Below are positions 54,119 to 63,276 of a stretch of DNA of 64,000 nucleotides, one piece after another. Origin of the DNA: Mucilaginibacter sp. (lineage in GTDB: Bacteria > Bacteroidota > Bacteroidia > Sphingobacteriales > Sphingobacteriaceae). The first letter of the stretch is position 1; every line of letters begins with the position of its first letter. The notes under the pieces are model-generated. The model made no database searches. It was not told where the DNA came from and saw only the letters and a program-made list of their open reading frames with translations. A program made the translations under genes and the position numbers. The DNA is taken from contig NZ_JAQBOD010000048.1 of the NCBI RefSeq assembly GCF_028288205.1, forward strand, positions 1 through 64,000, given 5' to 3'.

Positions 54119-54252
54119 GGCTAAAGCCTTATTAAATGGCTCTTCTATCCGTTGGTTGAAAGCCAACGGCAAATGATTTATGATAACACTCATTTCATTG
54201 CCATCCCTTTTAAGGGACGGATAGGAATAAATAGGCAGCGAAGGCTTTAGCC
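54119..54252. repeat. Palindromic intergenic repeat, family D, copy 2
   Basis: GGCTAAAGCC at 54119 and GGCTTTAGCC at 54243 form the ends. Inside are a hairpin CCGTTGGTTGAAAGCCAACGG at 54149-54169 and a smaller one, CCCTTTTAAGGG. It fills most of the 271 bp between arfB and cmk and is related to 16-67. Confidence 0.65.
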
Positions 54253-54327
54253 TAATCTATTTATTGATAGTTGTGTATTTGTCAATAAAATCAACTGCTC
54301 ACCCAATCAACCACTCACAATTTTTTA

Positions 54328-54335
54328 TAACTTTG
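54328..54335 (+). promoter_or_regulatory. cmk promoter -7 box deciding the start
   Basis: TAACTTTG lies 6 nt before ATG 54342. An in-frame start at 54264 would lie upstream of the promoter, so it is rejected. Confidence 0.6.
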
Positions 54336-54341
54336 TTACAC

Positions 54342-55016
54342 ATGAGCAGTAATATTGTAGTAGCTATTGATGGTTATTCTTCGTGCGGAAAAAGCACTTT
54401 AGCTAAGGCCCTCGCAAAAAAACTTCATTTTATTTATGTGGACAGCGGGGCAATGTACCGCGCTGTGGCATTGTACTTTTTACGCAACAATATTGACATG
54501 CACAACCATGATCAAATAGCCGAAGCTTTAAAAAACATCCATCTTAACTTTCACTCGCGCGATTACCAGACACACATTACGCTAAATGACGAAGAGGTAT
54601 CAGACGAAATCCGTCAGATGCCGGTGTCAGACAAGGTAAGTGCCGTTGCTGCAATCCACGAGGTACGTGTAGAAATGGTGCGCCAACAGCAGCGCATGGG
54701 CAAATCAAAAAACATTGTGATGGATGGCCGCGATATTGGCACCGTAGTTTTCCCGCATGCGCAGATAAAACTATTTATGACAGCCGACCCCAAAATACGT
54801 GCAGAAAGGCGGTATAAAGAGCTTTTGCCAACCAACCCTACCATGACTCTTGAAGAAGTGTTTGAAAACCTTGCCCACCGTGATTACGCTGATACCACCC
54901 GCAAAGAAAGCCCCCTAACACGCGCGGATGATGCTATTATATTAGATAATACAGATTTGACGCCTGATGAACAATTGCAATTTGCGCTGGATTGGGTTGA
55001 GCCGTTACTTGTCTGA
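54342..55016 (+). CDS. cmk: Cytidylate kinase
   Basis: Phosphorylates CMP and dCMP. From ATG 54342 the protein has 224 residues and starts MSSNIVVAIDGYSSCGKSTL with the P-loop near 10-18, then YVDSGAMYRAVALYFL near 33, MDGRDIGTVVFPHAQIKLFM near 131 and the lid RRYKEL, ending with RADDAIILDNTDLTPDEQL. The stop codon TGA is provided by the left arm of the family A repeat (GTCTGAACACGA). A -7 box 6 nt upstream suggests a leaderless mRNA. Confidence 0.96.
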   Translation: MSSNIVVAIDGYSSCGKSTLAKALAKKLHFIYVDSGAMYRAVALYFLRNNIDMHNHDQIAEALKNIHLNFHSRDYQTHITLNDEEVSDEIRQMPVSDKVSAVAAIHEVRVEMVRQQQRMGKSKNIVMDGRDIGTVVFPHAQIKLFMTADPKIRAERRYKELLPTNPTMTLEEVFENLAHRDYADTTRKESPLTRADDAIILDNTDLTPDEQLQFALDWVEPLLV

Positions 55017-55145
55017 ACACGATTTATTGATTTTTAAGATTTAAGGATTACCGGTGCCGGCAGATTGTTTAGATAAGCGAAATTTATTATACACACACGA
55101 TACAATCATTAATAATCATATTAATCCATCGAATCGTGTTCGGAC
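55011..55145. repeat. Inverted repeat family A, copy 3, shared by two convergent genes
   Basis: GTCTGAACACGATTT at 55011 and its near-complement GAATCGTGTTCGGAC at 55131-55145 (14 of 15 pairs) enclose an AT-rich centre that includes CCGGTGCCGG. The left arm holds the cmk stop codon; the right arm encodes the last residues (SEHD) of the dCMP deaminase. Confidence 0.7.
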
Positions 55146-55597
55146 AACTTCACCGTAGGCACGCCAAACTTATTTAAAAAGTCAACTCCTTCATCACTGG
55201 CTATGCCTTTGTATTGGGCATATGATTTATTGAAAAAAACTTGTTTAATACCAGCAGAGAATATTAACCGTGCACAGGCAATACATGGAGACAATGTTGT
55301 ATACAAAGTAGCACCTTCCAGCTTGGCACCGCTTTTAACGGCGTATAATATGGCGTTCTCTTCGGCATGTAAAGCTAATGAACAGCTTCCTTTCGAGTCG
55401 CGGGCACAACCAACATCCGGCCACTCTTCGTCACAGTTATGCGTGCCTGCAGGCGGACCATTATAGCCTATTGATATAATACGCGTGTCACGTGTTAAAA
55501 CCGCGCCAACATGGGCCTTTACGCAATGCGAGCGCAGGGCCAGGTCAGTAGCCAGTTTCATAAAGATAGTATCGAAAGATGGTTTCATAATTGTCAT
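55121..55597 (-). CDS. dCMP deaminase (ComEB type)
   Basis: Zinc-dependent deamination of dCMP to dUMP for dTMP synthesis. The 158 residues contain HCVKAHVGAVLTRDTRIIS near 23, GYNGPPAGTHNCDEEW near 43, the zinc motif LHAEENAILYA near 75 and TLSPCIACARLIF near 101, completing the HAE-PCxxC pattern. Starts at ATG 55597 or 55588 are both possible. The C-terminus SEHDSMD is encoded by the right arm of the family A repeat and so is probably a recent addition. Confidence 0.9.
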   Translation of the reverse strand: MTIMKPSFDTIFMKLATDLALRSHCVKAHVGAVLTRDTRIISIGYNGPPAGTHNCDEEWPDVGCARDSKGSCSLALHAEENAILYAVKSGAKLEGATLYTTLSPCIACARLIFSAGIKQVFFNKSYAQYKGIASDEGVDFLNKFGVPTVKLSEHDSMD

Positions 55598-55607
55598 CCG
55601 TCATTGT

Positions 55608-55673
55608 GTCATTAGTCATTAGTAATAGCAAATTATAAAATCCACCAATTACTAATGACCAGTGACTAATGAC
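55608..55673. terminator. Inverted repeat downstream of the MFS transporter gene
   Basis: The left arm 55608-55626 (GTCATTAGTCATTAGTAAT) pairs with 55648-55673, which contains an extra GACCAGT unit. The arms are built from the repeated word GTCATTA. The position, 7 bp after the transporter stop on the minus strand, suggests termination. Confidence 0.5.
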
Positions 55674-55679
55674 TAAAAA

Positions 55680-57296
55680 TTAATGTCCCCCGCTTTTTTC
55701 AAGTTGCACATGGTCTATGTTGATGCCTTGTTTGATAAGCTCAACACGCACTTTCCATGCAAAAAACACAATGTAGGCGAAACCTAAAACCGGAACGAGG
55801 TATGATTGATGTATGCCAATAGTATCGGCCATAAAGCCTTGTACCGGCGGGATGATTGAACCACCCAATATCATCATAATTAAAAATGCCGAACCCTGAC
55901 CAGTGTATTTACCCAAACCTGTAATAGATAAAGAGAAGATAGATGGCCACATAATAGAGCAGCATAAACCGCCGCTAATAAAAGAGAATACAGCAACCAT
56001 GCCGGTTGAAAATAAACCTATCAGCATAAATATTACGCCCAGTATACCAAAAGTAACCAGGGTGCGTACCGGTTTTTGCTGGCCGATAAAAAATGCCACA
56101 ACTAATATTGAAATACTTATTCCATAAACAAACAGCGTACTAACATCAGCAACTGTTGACCGGTTTACCAGCAATACAATGCCAAATGCTACAAAAGGAA
56201 CTATAACAGTTAGAATGTTCTTTGTCATTTTTGACAGGTTGAACGCGCCTATAGCACCGGTAAACCTGCCTATCATTAAGCTGCCCCAATAAAGCGAAAT
56301 ATAAGGTGCTATTTCTGAATCTTTAAAACCACCAAATAACGGAGTTTTAAGTAAAGCACCCATATTACTTTGTATAGTAACCTCTGTACCTACATAAGTA
56401 AATATGGCTATCATACCTAATATTAACTGCGGATACTGCATAGCGCCCCAGCCTTCGCTGTTTTTCTGTGCAGATAATAGTGAACCTATTAAGGTTAAAA
56501 TAATAAGCGCTAATGCCGAATAAATGTAAACTGATTTTGGTATACCGGTCATGCTAACCAAAGGGTCGGCAGCCAGGATAATTAAAAATCCAATACACAT
56601 AATAATAATTGGCAGCCCTGGTCTTTTACTGTTTTCAAATTTTTCGTCGCTGGTAACTACCGGTAATTTTGATAGCCAGAAAAATAATGCTACCGCTAAT
56701 AATAAGCCTGCAAATATGTAATACAAGTTATCAATAGATGATATTTTAACATCGGCAGGTGCAATATGGCTGCTTGCCGACCCAAATAACACAATACTGA
56801 TAACAGCAGGGCCCAATAAGGCACCAATATTATTTATACTGCCTGCAAAATTTAAACGGTTAGAGCCGGTTTCTGACGGGCCCAACGCAACCACAAAAGG
56901 ATTTGCAGCGGTTTGTTGTAAAGAGAAACCAATGGTAATAACAAATATGGCCGACAAAACAAGCGCGTACGAACCTGCGGCAACGGCAGGTATCATTAAT
57001 AACGCTCCACCTGCTGATACAACTAAGCCTAATATTATACCATTTTTGTAGCCCAATTTATTTAAAATATCGGTCTTACTTATCTGCGAAGCAAAATACA
57101 ATATTAACGAGCCGATAAAATATCCACCATAAAAAGTAAAATCAATTAACTGCGACTCGAACTGGGTTAAATGAAAGTGTGTTTTGCAAAAAGGTATAAA
57201 TATACCGTTTGAAGCGGCTAAAAAGCCCCAGAAAAAAAATACGGTAACCAGCGTATATAGTGCCGAGCCATAGTTTTTTGTTTTGTTTTGTTCCAT
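55680..57296 (-). CDS. Sugar:proton symporter of the FucP-like MFS group, extended form
   Basis: Inner membrane sugar importer of 538 residues, longer than the roughly 430 of E. coli FucP. The N-terminus [17 protein letters not shown] and [20 protein letters not shown] near 40-59 match the FHS family, as do [15 protein letters not shown] near 122 and [19 protein letters not shown] near 333. The extra length comes from a middle segment (about 225-300) with two or more added hydrophobic stretches ([35 protein letters not shown]). The sugar cannot be told. No catabolic genes adjoin it. Confidence 0.85.
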   Translation of the reverse strand: MEQNKTKNYGSALYTLVTVFFFWGFLAASNGIFIPFCKTHFHLTQFESQLIDFTFYGGYFIGSLILYFASQISKTDILNKLGYKNGIILGLVVSAGGALLMIPAVAAGSYALVLSAIFVITIGFSLQQTAANPFVVALGPSETGSNRLNFAGSINNIGALLGPAVISIVLFGSASSHIAPADVKISSIDNLYYIFAGLLLAVALFFWLSKLPVVTSDEKFENSKRPGLPIIIMCIGFLIILAADPLVSMTGIPKSVYIYSALALIILTLIGSLLSAQKNSEGWGAMQYPQLILGMIAIFTYVGTEVTIQSNMGALLKTPLFGGFKDSEIAPYISLYWGSLMIGRFTGAIGAFNLSKMTKNILTVIVPFVAFGIVLLVNRSTVADVSTLFVYGISISILVVAFFIGQQKPVRTLVTFGILGVIFMLIGLFSTGMVAVFSFISGGLCCSIMWPSIFSLSITGLGKYTGQGSAFLIMMILGGSIIPPVQGFMADTIGIHQSYLVPVLGFAYIVFFAWKVRVELIKQGINIDHVQLEKSGGH

Positions 57297-57456
57297 TTTT
57301 ATTTAAGGTTATATCAATTTGGTTTTAAAGTACTAACATAATCCATTTTTTAGAATTCTCATTATTTAAATTAATAAACACACAATATTAAGTTTCTTTG
57401 TTTAAGAGATAAAAATCGCATATTCGCATTCTTCAAACTGACTCAAGGCTATATTA

Positions 57457-58110
57457 ATGATAGAAGCTGTTATTTCGGGCATAGGAATTGGGATTGTACT
57501 GACGTTTTTAACAGGCCCCGTATTTTTTGCTTTAATTAAAACCAGCATAGAAAGGGGTTTCCACGCGGGCGTTTTCCTGGCGTTAGGTGTGGTAAGTAGT
57601 GACGTTGTATTTGTAGGTACCATACTTTTTGGTTCGCAATTATTTGACGTATCACCCGAAACCAAAACCATTGCTGGTGTTATAGGCAGTATTATATTAT
57701 TTGTAGTGGGTATCCGTTATATTTTCAAGAAGGCCAAAGTAAATTATACTAACGTAGCCCCTACCGGCCTTAAACGCACCGGTTATTTTTTAAAGGGATT
57801 TTTGCTGTGTATTTTTAATCCCGCTATTTTATTCCATTGGATAACTGTTATTGGTACCGCAAGTACCATTTACCATAATGGCGTGCACCACCGCGCATTT
57901 AAAATTGCCATTATGTTTTTAACCATATTAATTGTGCAATTTGGGCTGGATACCACCAAAGCATTTTATGCTAACAAACTGCGCGACAAGATATCTGAAA
58001 AGTTTGTACATCGCCTTAACGAAGTGGCCGGGATAGCTTTAATTATTGCATCGTTAATATTGGTGGATAAGCTGGTTACGCACTACGTTTTTGCAGCGCC
58101 TGCGGCGTAG
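57457..58110 (+). CDS. LysE family amino acid exporter
   Basis: The 217-residue protein has about six transmembrane segments with the family N-terminus ISGIGIGIVLTFLTGPVFFA, then IKTSIERGFHAGVFLALGVV near 29 and FLKGFLLCIFNPAILFHWI near 103 with the conserved NP pair. LysE/RhtB proteins export basic or hydrophobic amino acids or homoserine lactones; the substrate here is unknown. It is divergent from the MFS gene and convergent with purF. Confidence 0.9.
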   Translation: MIEAVISGIGIGIVLTFLTGPVFFALIKTSIERGFHAGVFLALGVVSSDVVFVGTILFGSQLFDVSPETKTIAGVIGSIILFVVGIRYIFKKAKVNYTNVAPTGLKRTGYFLKGFLLCIFNPAILFHWITVIGTASTIYHNGVHHRAFKIAIMFLTILIVQFGLDTTKAFYANKLRDKISEKFVHRLNEVAGIALIIASLILVDKLVTHYVFAAPAA

Positions 58111-58121
58111 GGAGATGGAAG

Positions 58122-58202
58122 GTAAAAGGCGAAAGGTGAAAGGTTTTTCCGGGTACATACAAACAACAAAAGGCGAAAAGTTAAACACCTTTCGCCTTTT
58201 AC
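58122..58202. terminator. Bidirectional terminator-like inverted repeat
   Basis: Perfect 17-bp arms, GTAAAAGGCGAAAGGTG at 58122-58138 and its complement at 58186-58202, lie between the convergent lysE-family gene and purF. The loop repeats the word AAAGGCGAAA. Confidence 0.55.
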
Positions 58203-58225
58203 GTTTATCCTTTTACCTCTAAGAA

Positions 58226-60133
58226 CTACATATAAGCCCGTTGGTTCTTACCTTCCATCCAGTTAACAAAAGCACGGTTAACTACTTTATTACCGCCCGG
58301 GGTAGGGTAATCTCCGGAGAAATACCAATCGCCGGTATGATCAGGGCAGGCTTTATGCAGGTTATCTAAAGTTTGATAGATCACTTCAACCCCGCACTTT
58401 ATATCTTTTGGTGTAATGATCTTTGCTATACGGTCTGATATCTGCTGATCTGTAAAAGACTCATAAATAGCTTTTACATAGTTTACCACCTCTTCTTTAG
58501 GTAATGTGGCACTATCCACGCATTTTTTATAAACATCGGCTATAACAGCTTCTTTTCCTTCTTCTTTTAGCAAGCTGATGGCTGCTTCAAAAGCAACAAA
58601 GTCGCCCATGCGCGACATATCAATGCCATAACAATCAGGATACCGAATTTGCGGGGCCGATGAAACCACTACAATTTTTTTAGGGCCCAAACGATCCAAT
58701 ATTTTCAATATACTTTGCTTAAGCGTTGTACCCCTAACGATAGAATCATCCAGTACAACAAGCGTATCCGTGCCATTTTTTATAAGGCCGTAGGTAGTAT
58801 CATATACATGCGCTACCATTTCGCTGCGGTCGGCGTCCTGGGTTATAAAGGTGCGCAGCTTAACATCCTTAATGGCTATTTTTTCAACACGTGGCGCAAG
58901 GCATAATACTTCGGTTAACTCTTCCTCACTTATTTTATCATCGCGGTTAAGCAGCCTATCGCGCTGGTATTTTTTAATGTATTTATGTATCCCTTCTACC
59001 ATACCATAAAAGGCAACTTCGGCAGTGTTTGGTATGTAAGAGAATACGGTATTTTTTATATCATTATCAACCGCGCTTAATATTTGCGGGCAAAGCAGCC
59101 TGCCTAATTGCTTACGCTCGCGATAGATAGACGCGTCGCTCCCCCTCGAAAAATAGATACGCTCAAAAGAGCATGCTTTCTTTTCCAGCGGCTCACTAAA
59201 CATATCCTCGGTTATCTTGCCGTTCTTTTTTACAATTAAAGCATGACCGGGGCGTATTTCTTTAATCTCATCAATAGGGATATTAAAAGCGGTTTGTATA
59301 GCAGGGCGCTCTGATGCGGCCACTACAATTTCATCGTTATAATAATAATAGGCAGGGCGTATACCAACCGGGTCGCGCATTACAAATGCGTCTCCGTGGC
59401 CCAACATACCGGCAATGGTATAACCACCATCCCAGTTCCTGGCAGATTTACGCAGAATTTTAGCTACATCCATATCATTGGCTATCAGCTTGCTTATCTC
59501 TACGTTATCGTCTAATCCCTCGCGTTTGTATTGGTCAAACAGGCCCTGGTTCTCGGTATCAATAAAATGACCCATTTTTTCAAGCACTGTAATGGTATCG
59601 GCTTTTTCTTTTGGATGCTGGCCCAGGTCATATAGCTGCTGTAACAGCTCATCAACATTGGTCATGTTAAAGTTGCCTGCAATAACCAGGTTACGTGTCA
59701 TCCAGTTGTTTTGCCTTAAAAAAGGGTGGCAGCTTTCAATACTGTTTTTGCCGTGGGTGCCATAACGTAAATGGCCCAATAAAACTTCGCCTGTAAAACT
59801 AACGTTGTCTTTGAGCCATTCCGCATCAGCCATTCTTTCGGGCGTCTCCTTCTGTATATCAGCAAACTTTTTCTGGATATATTCAAATATATCAGCCACC
59901 GCGTTTGATGCCATGGATCGGTGCCTGCTGATGTATCGCTTACCCGGGGCGATATCTAATTTAATAGTGGCAACTCCCGCGCCATCCTGACCCAGGATGT
60001 GTTGTTTTTCCATTAAAAGATAAAGCTTGTTTAAGCCATACAGCGCAGTGCCGTATTTTTTCTGATAAAAAGATAGTGGCTTTAAAAGGCGGATAAATGC
60101 CACACCGCATTCATGTTTAATCTGATCGCTCAT
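58226..60133 (-). CDS. purF: Amidophosphoribosyltransferase, long Bacteroidota form
   Basis: First committed step of purine synthesis, using glutamine and PRPP. The 635 residues exceed the E. coli enzyme (about 505) but I recall this length in Bacteroidota. The N-terminal nucleophile domain starts after a short propeptide at Cys9 (KHECGVAFIRLLKP), followed by GQDGAGVAT near 50, GHLRYGTHGKNS near 120 and GNFNMTN near 153; the phosphoribosyltransferase domain has the PRPP loop LVVLDDSIVRGTTLKQSI near 465. A minus-strand TAACTTTG box (60151-60158) lies 17 nt upstream. Confidence 0.94.
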   Translation of the reverse strand: MSDQIKHECGVAFIRLLKPLSFYQKKYGTALYGLNKLYLLMEKQHILGQDGAGVATIKLDIAPGKRYISRHRSMASNAVADIFEYIQKKFADIQKETPERMADAEWLKDNVSFTGEVLLGHLRYGTHGKNSIESCHPFLRQNNWMTRNLVIAGNFNMTNVDELLQQLYDLGQHPKEKADTITVLEKMGHFIDTENQGLFDQYKREGLDDNVEISKLIANDMDVAKILRKSARNWDGGYTIAGMLGHGDAFVMRDPVGIRPAYYYYNDEIVVAASERPAIQTAFNIPIDEIKEIRPGHALIVKKNGKITEDMFSEPLEKKACSFERIYFSRGSDASIYRERKQLGRLLCPQILSAVDNDIKNTVFSYIPNTAEVAFYGMVEGIHKYIKKYQRDRLLNRDDKISEEELTEVLCLAPRVEKIAIKDVKLRTFITQDADRSEMVAHVYDTTYGLIKNGTDTLVVLDDSIVRGTTLKQSILKILDRLGPKKIVVVSSAPQIRYPDCYGIDMSRMGDFVAFEAAISLLKEEGKEAVIADVYKKCVDSATLPKEEVVNYVKAIYESFTDQQISDRIAKIITPKDIKCGVEVIYQTLDNLHKACPDHTGDWYFSGDYPTPGGNKVVNRAFVNWMEGKNQRAYM

Positions 60134-60150
60134 GATTGATGATGAGCCCG

Positions 60151-60158
60151 CAAAGTTA
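60151..60158 (-). promoter_or_regulatory. purF promoter -7 box
   Basis: TAACTTTG on the minus strand is an exact TAnnTTTG match, 17 nt before the purF ATG. Confidence 0.55.
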
Positions 60159-60251
60159 TAATTTTATTGTAAAGTACCGCTAAATGAATTGTCATTAATT
60201 CGTATTAAAAATTAATAAAATCATAATATATCCATTACATAAGCAAGCTAA

Positions 60252-60284
60252 AGATTTGACAACTTTTTAAAAGTTGTCAAATCT
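60252..60284. repeat. Palindrome family G, perfect copy
   Basis: AGATTTGACAACTTTT, a single T, and the exact 16-bp complement. It lies between the amt terminator and the purF promoter. The related copy is at 14306-14338. Confidence 0.7.
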
Positions 60285-60291
60285 AATAAGT

Positions 60292-60319
60292 AAAAAAAAG
60301 GCCGGCAAATTAGCCGGCC
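60292..60319 (-). terminator. Strong terminator after amt
   Basis: On the minus strand GGCCGGC, loop TAATTT, GCCGGCC is followed by eight T residues. This is a textbook intrinsic terminator about 35 bp after the amt stop codon. Confidence 0.9.
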
Positions 60320-60353
60320 CTCAACTTTGGTTTATAAATTGGTAAGGTTAGTT

Positions 60354-61661
60354 TTATAATCTTTCGCCGTGCTGGCTAATGTCCAGGCCTATTACTTCGT
60401 CTTCTTTTGAAACACGCAGCGGCGATATCATATCAGTAATTTTAAGCAGCAGCAATGAGCCAAAAAAAGCATAGATAGAAACTATGACCAAGGCAAATAA
60501 TTGCACGAAAAACAAATGATGCTCCCCGAAAAAAAGACCATTTCCGGTAGTATTGGCCGGATTAACATTTTTATTGGCAAATACACCGGTAAGCAGCATA
60601 CCCACCATACCGCCAACGCCATGACAAGGAAATACGTCCAGCGTATCATCTATTGAAGTGCGGGTGCGCCACTCAACCACCAGGTTACTTATTACTGCCG
60701 AAATAATGCCTATTGCCAATGAATGCGGGATAGATACATAACCAGCCGCTGGCGTAATAGCAACTAATCCAACAACAGCACCTATACAAGTACCCATCGC
60801 CGATGGCTTACGGCCCTTTAGCATATCAAAAAATATCCAGGTTAAACCGGCTGCTGCCGACGCGGTTGTGCTGGTAGCTAAAGCGGTAACCGCTAAGTGG
60901 TTTGCCCCAAATGCCGACCCCGCGTTAAACCCAAACCAACCGAACCATAGCAGACCCGTGCCTATTAATACATAGGTAATGCGGGCGGGCGCGTGGCTGG
61001 GTTCATTTCTTTTCTTTAAATATAATGCTGATGCCAAAGCTGCCCATCCGGCCGACATGTGCACTACCGTACCACCCGCGAAATCAAGTACACCTAATTT
61101 AGCCAATAAACCATCGGGGTGCCAGGTACAATGTGCCAACGGCGAGAAAATAAATATGCTGAACAGGCATAAAAATATAATGTAGGAGTTAAAGCGGATA
61201 CGTTCTGCAAAAGCCCCTGTTATTAACGCCGGGGTTATAATAGCGAATTTTAACTGGTACATGGCAAATAATAGCAGAGGGATAGTTGGCGCCAGTTTCC
61301 ATGTCGAATCGCCGAGCATGCCCTTCATCATAAAGTAAGTTGCGGGGTTGCCTATTATGCCATGAAAACTATCGCCAAAGGCAAGGCTAAAACCAAATAT
61401 GCCCCACATTACGGTAATAATAACCATACAGACCACACTTTGCAGCATAGTTGATATTACGTTTTTCTTATTTACCATACCGCCATAAAAAAATGCAAGG
61501 CCGGGTGTCATAATTAAAACCAGAGCTGTCGACATGAGCATCCAGGCAATATCGCCGGTGTTAAAATGTGATGTGCCTGTGTTTTTAAACTCGACGGAAG
61601 GAAAAATGAAGGTTAATACTAAAATGCAAAGGATAATAAAAAAAGGAAAATAACGCTTCAT
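60354..61661 (-). CDS. amt: Ammonium transporter
   Basis: Trimeric inner membrane channel for ammonium. The 435 residues start with a signal-like hydrophobic segment and contain about eleven transmembrane helices. Motifs are DIAWMLMSTALVLIMTPGLA near 32-51, FFYGGMVNKKNV, DFAGGTVVHMSAGWAALAS near 193 with the first pore His, WFGFNAGSAF near 237 and HGVGGMVGMLLTGVFAN near 338 with the second pore His. No glnK/PII gene is adjacent, unlike in many bacteria. Cotranscription with nuoN upstream (gap 109 bp) is uncertain. Confidence 0.95.
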   Translation of the reverse strand: MKRYFPFFIILCILVLTFIFPSVEFKNTGTSHFNTGDIAWMLMSTALVLIMTPGLAFFYGGMVNKKNVISTMLQSVVCMVIITVMWGIFGFSLAFGDSFHGIIGNPATYFMMKGMLGDSTWKLAPTIPLLLFAMYQLKFAIITPALITGAFAERIRFNSYIIFLCLFSIFIFSPLAHCTWHPDGLLAKLGVLDFAGGTVVHMSAGWAALASALYLKKRNEPSHAPARITYVLIGTGLLWFGWFGFNAGSAFGANHLAVTALATSTTASAAAGLTWIFFDMLKGRKPSAMGTCIGAVVGLVAITPAAGYVSIPHSLAIGIISAVISNLVVEWRTRTSIDDTLDVFPCHGVGGMVGMLLTGVFANKNVNPANTTGNGLFFGEHHLFFVQLFALVIVSIYAFFGSLLLLKITDMISPLRVSKEDEVIGLDISQHGERL

Positions 61662-61770
61662 GGAATTGTTTAAGAATAAGTTTTAAAAAACGCCTGAAAT
61701 TATGATTTAAATCATAATAAAATGAAATAAACGTTAATTTTTTATTAAAAAAGATATAGAAGGATTCCTT

Positions 61771-63270
61771 TTATAGGAATTTGATGAGCCAATTGGGGAA
61801 AATACCTAACAATACCAGTACTATGGATATAATTACGGCAAAAATTAAGATATAAGCAGATTGCGCTATTGGTTCTGCGGCATTATCTGTCCGTTTTAAA
61901 AATAAATTAAGCGGAATTTTAATGTAGTAAAATAATGATACCACCGTAGTAAGCGCCCCGGTTATGGTTAATAACAGCAGCCAGATATTATGATTTGCCT
62001 GGTAAACACTGTAAACCGCAGAGAACACTAATAATTTTCCCGTAAAACCTGCGGTTACCGGTAACCCGGTTAATGATATGAGTATAATTATAAAACATAC
62101 TGATGCTGCAGGATATTTAAGGCCCAGGCCCTTATAAGTATTTACATCTTCTGATCCGGTAATTTTTGTGAAGTAGGTTACCAGCATCAGCGCGCCAATA
62201 TTAGCTATAACATACACTGCCAGATAATAAGCCAGGGCCGTAATACCTTGTGATGTAAAGGTAACAATCGCCATTAAAGCAAAGCCGGTATGGCCTATGC
62301 TGGAATAAGCCAGCATGCGCTTAACGTTGTTTTGCATTACAGCGGCAAAGTTGCCCGCTATCATGGTGATGATGCCGATAACCGACAGGTATAACCCAAA
62401 ATCAAATGCTTTCCATTGCTGAGAGATCAGGAACGGCGTTAAAAAGTTAAGCAATAACCCAAACGCGGCAATTTTGGGTACGGTAGACAGGAACGCGGTA
62501 ATTGGCGTTGGCGCGCCTTCATATACATCGGGCACCCAAAAATGCAAGGGAACAAATGATAGTTTAAAGCCGATGCCAACCAATACTAATATCAACGCGA
62601 AAGTTGTACCTGCCGCATTAACCTGTATAAGTCCTGCCACAAAATTAGGATCAAATAAACTCAACGTACCGGTAAAACCATAAAGTAATGATATACCATA
62701 CAACATAATAGCCGACGCCGACGCGCCGAATAGTACATATTTTAACCCGGCCTCTGTGCTAAAAGCATTTTCTGAACGATAGGCCACCAACAGGTATGAT
62801 GCTATGGATACCATCTCGATAGCCAAATAAACCGATAGCAGGTTTGCCGCCATTGTCATTAAGTGAAGACCAAGTATCGCGGCTATACTTATAGAATAAA
62901 GGTCGGAAAGTTTTTTTGTATGCGATTTTAATGGCTCATCCCAGGCAAAGTATAATAATAGCAGTAAAGCCGAACTATCAATAATGAGTCTAAAAATTAA
63001 AGAGATATGATTCTGCAGCAACATATCGCTAAACAGAAATATATTATGCTCTCCAATTAGCTGCAGCTGTATAATATCTTTAGATATTACTAATATAATA
63101 CCTCCGCATGCTACAATGCGGCATAATTTTTCGGAGTTACGGCCAAATAGCAAGTCGGTAATTAATACTACAACAAACAACAGAGACAAGCATATTTCGG
63201 GACCGAAATACTGCATATCGCCCAGTATCTGGGTTAATTGTCCTTGTATATAGGGTAGCAGATCGTGCAT
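61771..63270 (-). CDS. nuoN: NADH-quinone oxidoreductase subunit N
   Basis: Antiporter-like proton-pumping subunit of respiratory complex I, 499 residues with about 14 transmembrane helices. Typical segments are SLYSISIAAILGLHLMTMAA near 118-140, the conserved LAIEMVSIASYLLVAYR with its Glu near 150, FKLSFVPLHFWVPDVYEGAP near 233 with the Lys and HFW motif, MLAYSSIGHTGFALMA near 317, and LTGLPVTAGFTGKL near 405. In most genomes nuoM precedes nuoN; here a DUF4139 gene ends 6 nt upstream instead, so the complex I operon is either split or followed by an unusual insertion. Confidence 0.95.
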   Translation of the reverse strand: MHDLLPYIQGQLTQILGDMQYFGPEICLSLLFVVVLITDLLFGRNSEKLCRIVACGGIILVISKDIIQLQLIGEHNIFLFSDMLLQNHISLIFRLIIDSSALLLLLYFAWDEPLKSHTKKLSDLYSISIAAILGLHLMTMAANLLSVYLAIEMVSIASYLLVAYRSENAFSTEAGLKYVLFGASASAIMLYGISLLYGFTGTLSLFDPNFVAGLIQVNAAGTTFALILVLVGIGFKLSFVPLHFWVPDVYEGAPTPITAFLSTVPKIAAFGLLLNFLTPFLISQQWKAFDFGLYLSVIGIITMIAGNFAAVMQNNVKRMLAYSSIGHTGFALMAIVTFTSQGITALAYYLAVYVIANIGALMLVTYFTKITGSEDVNTYKGLGLKYPAASVCFIIILISLTGLPVTAGFTGKLLVFSAVYSVYQANHNIWLLLLTITGALTTVVSLFYYIKIPLNLFLKRTDNAAEPIAQSAYILIFAVIISIVLVLLGIFPNWLIKFL

Positions 63271-63276
63271 ATTTTA

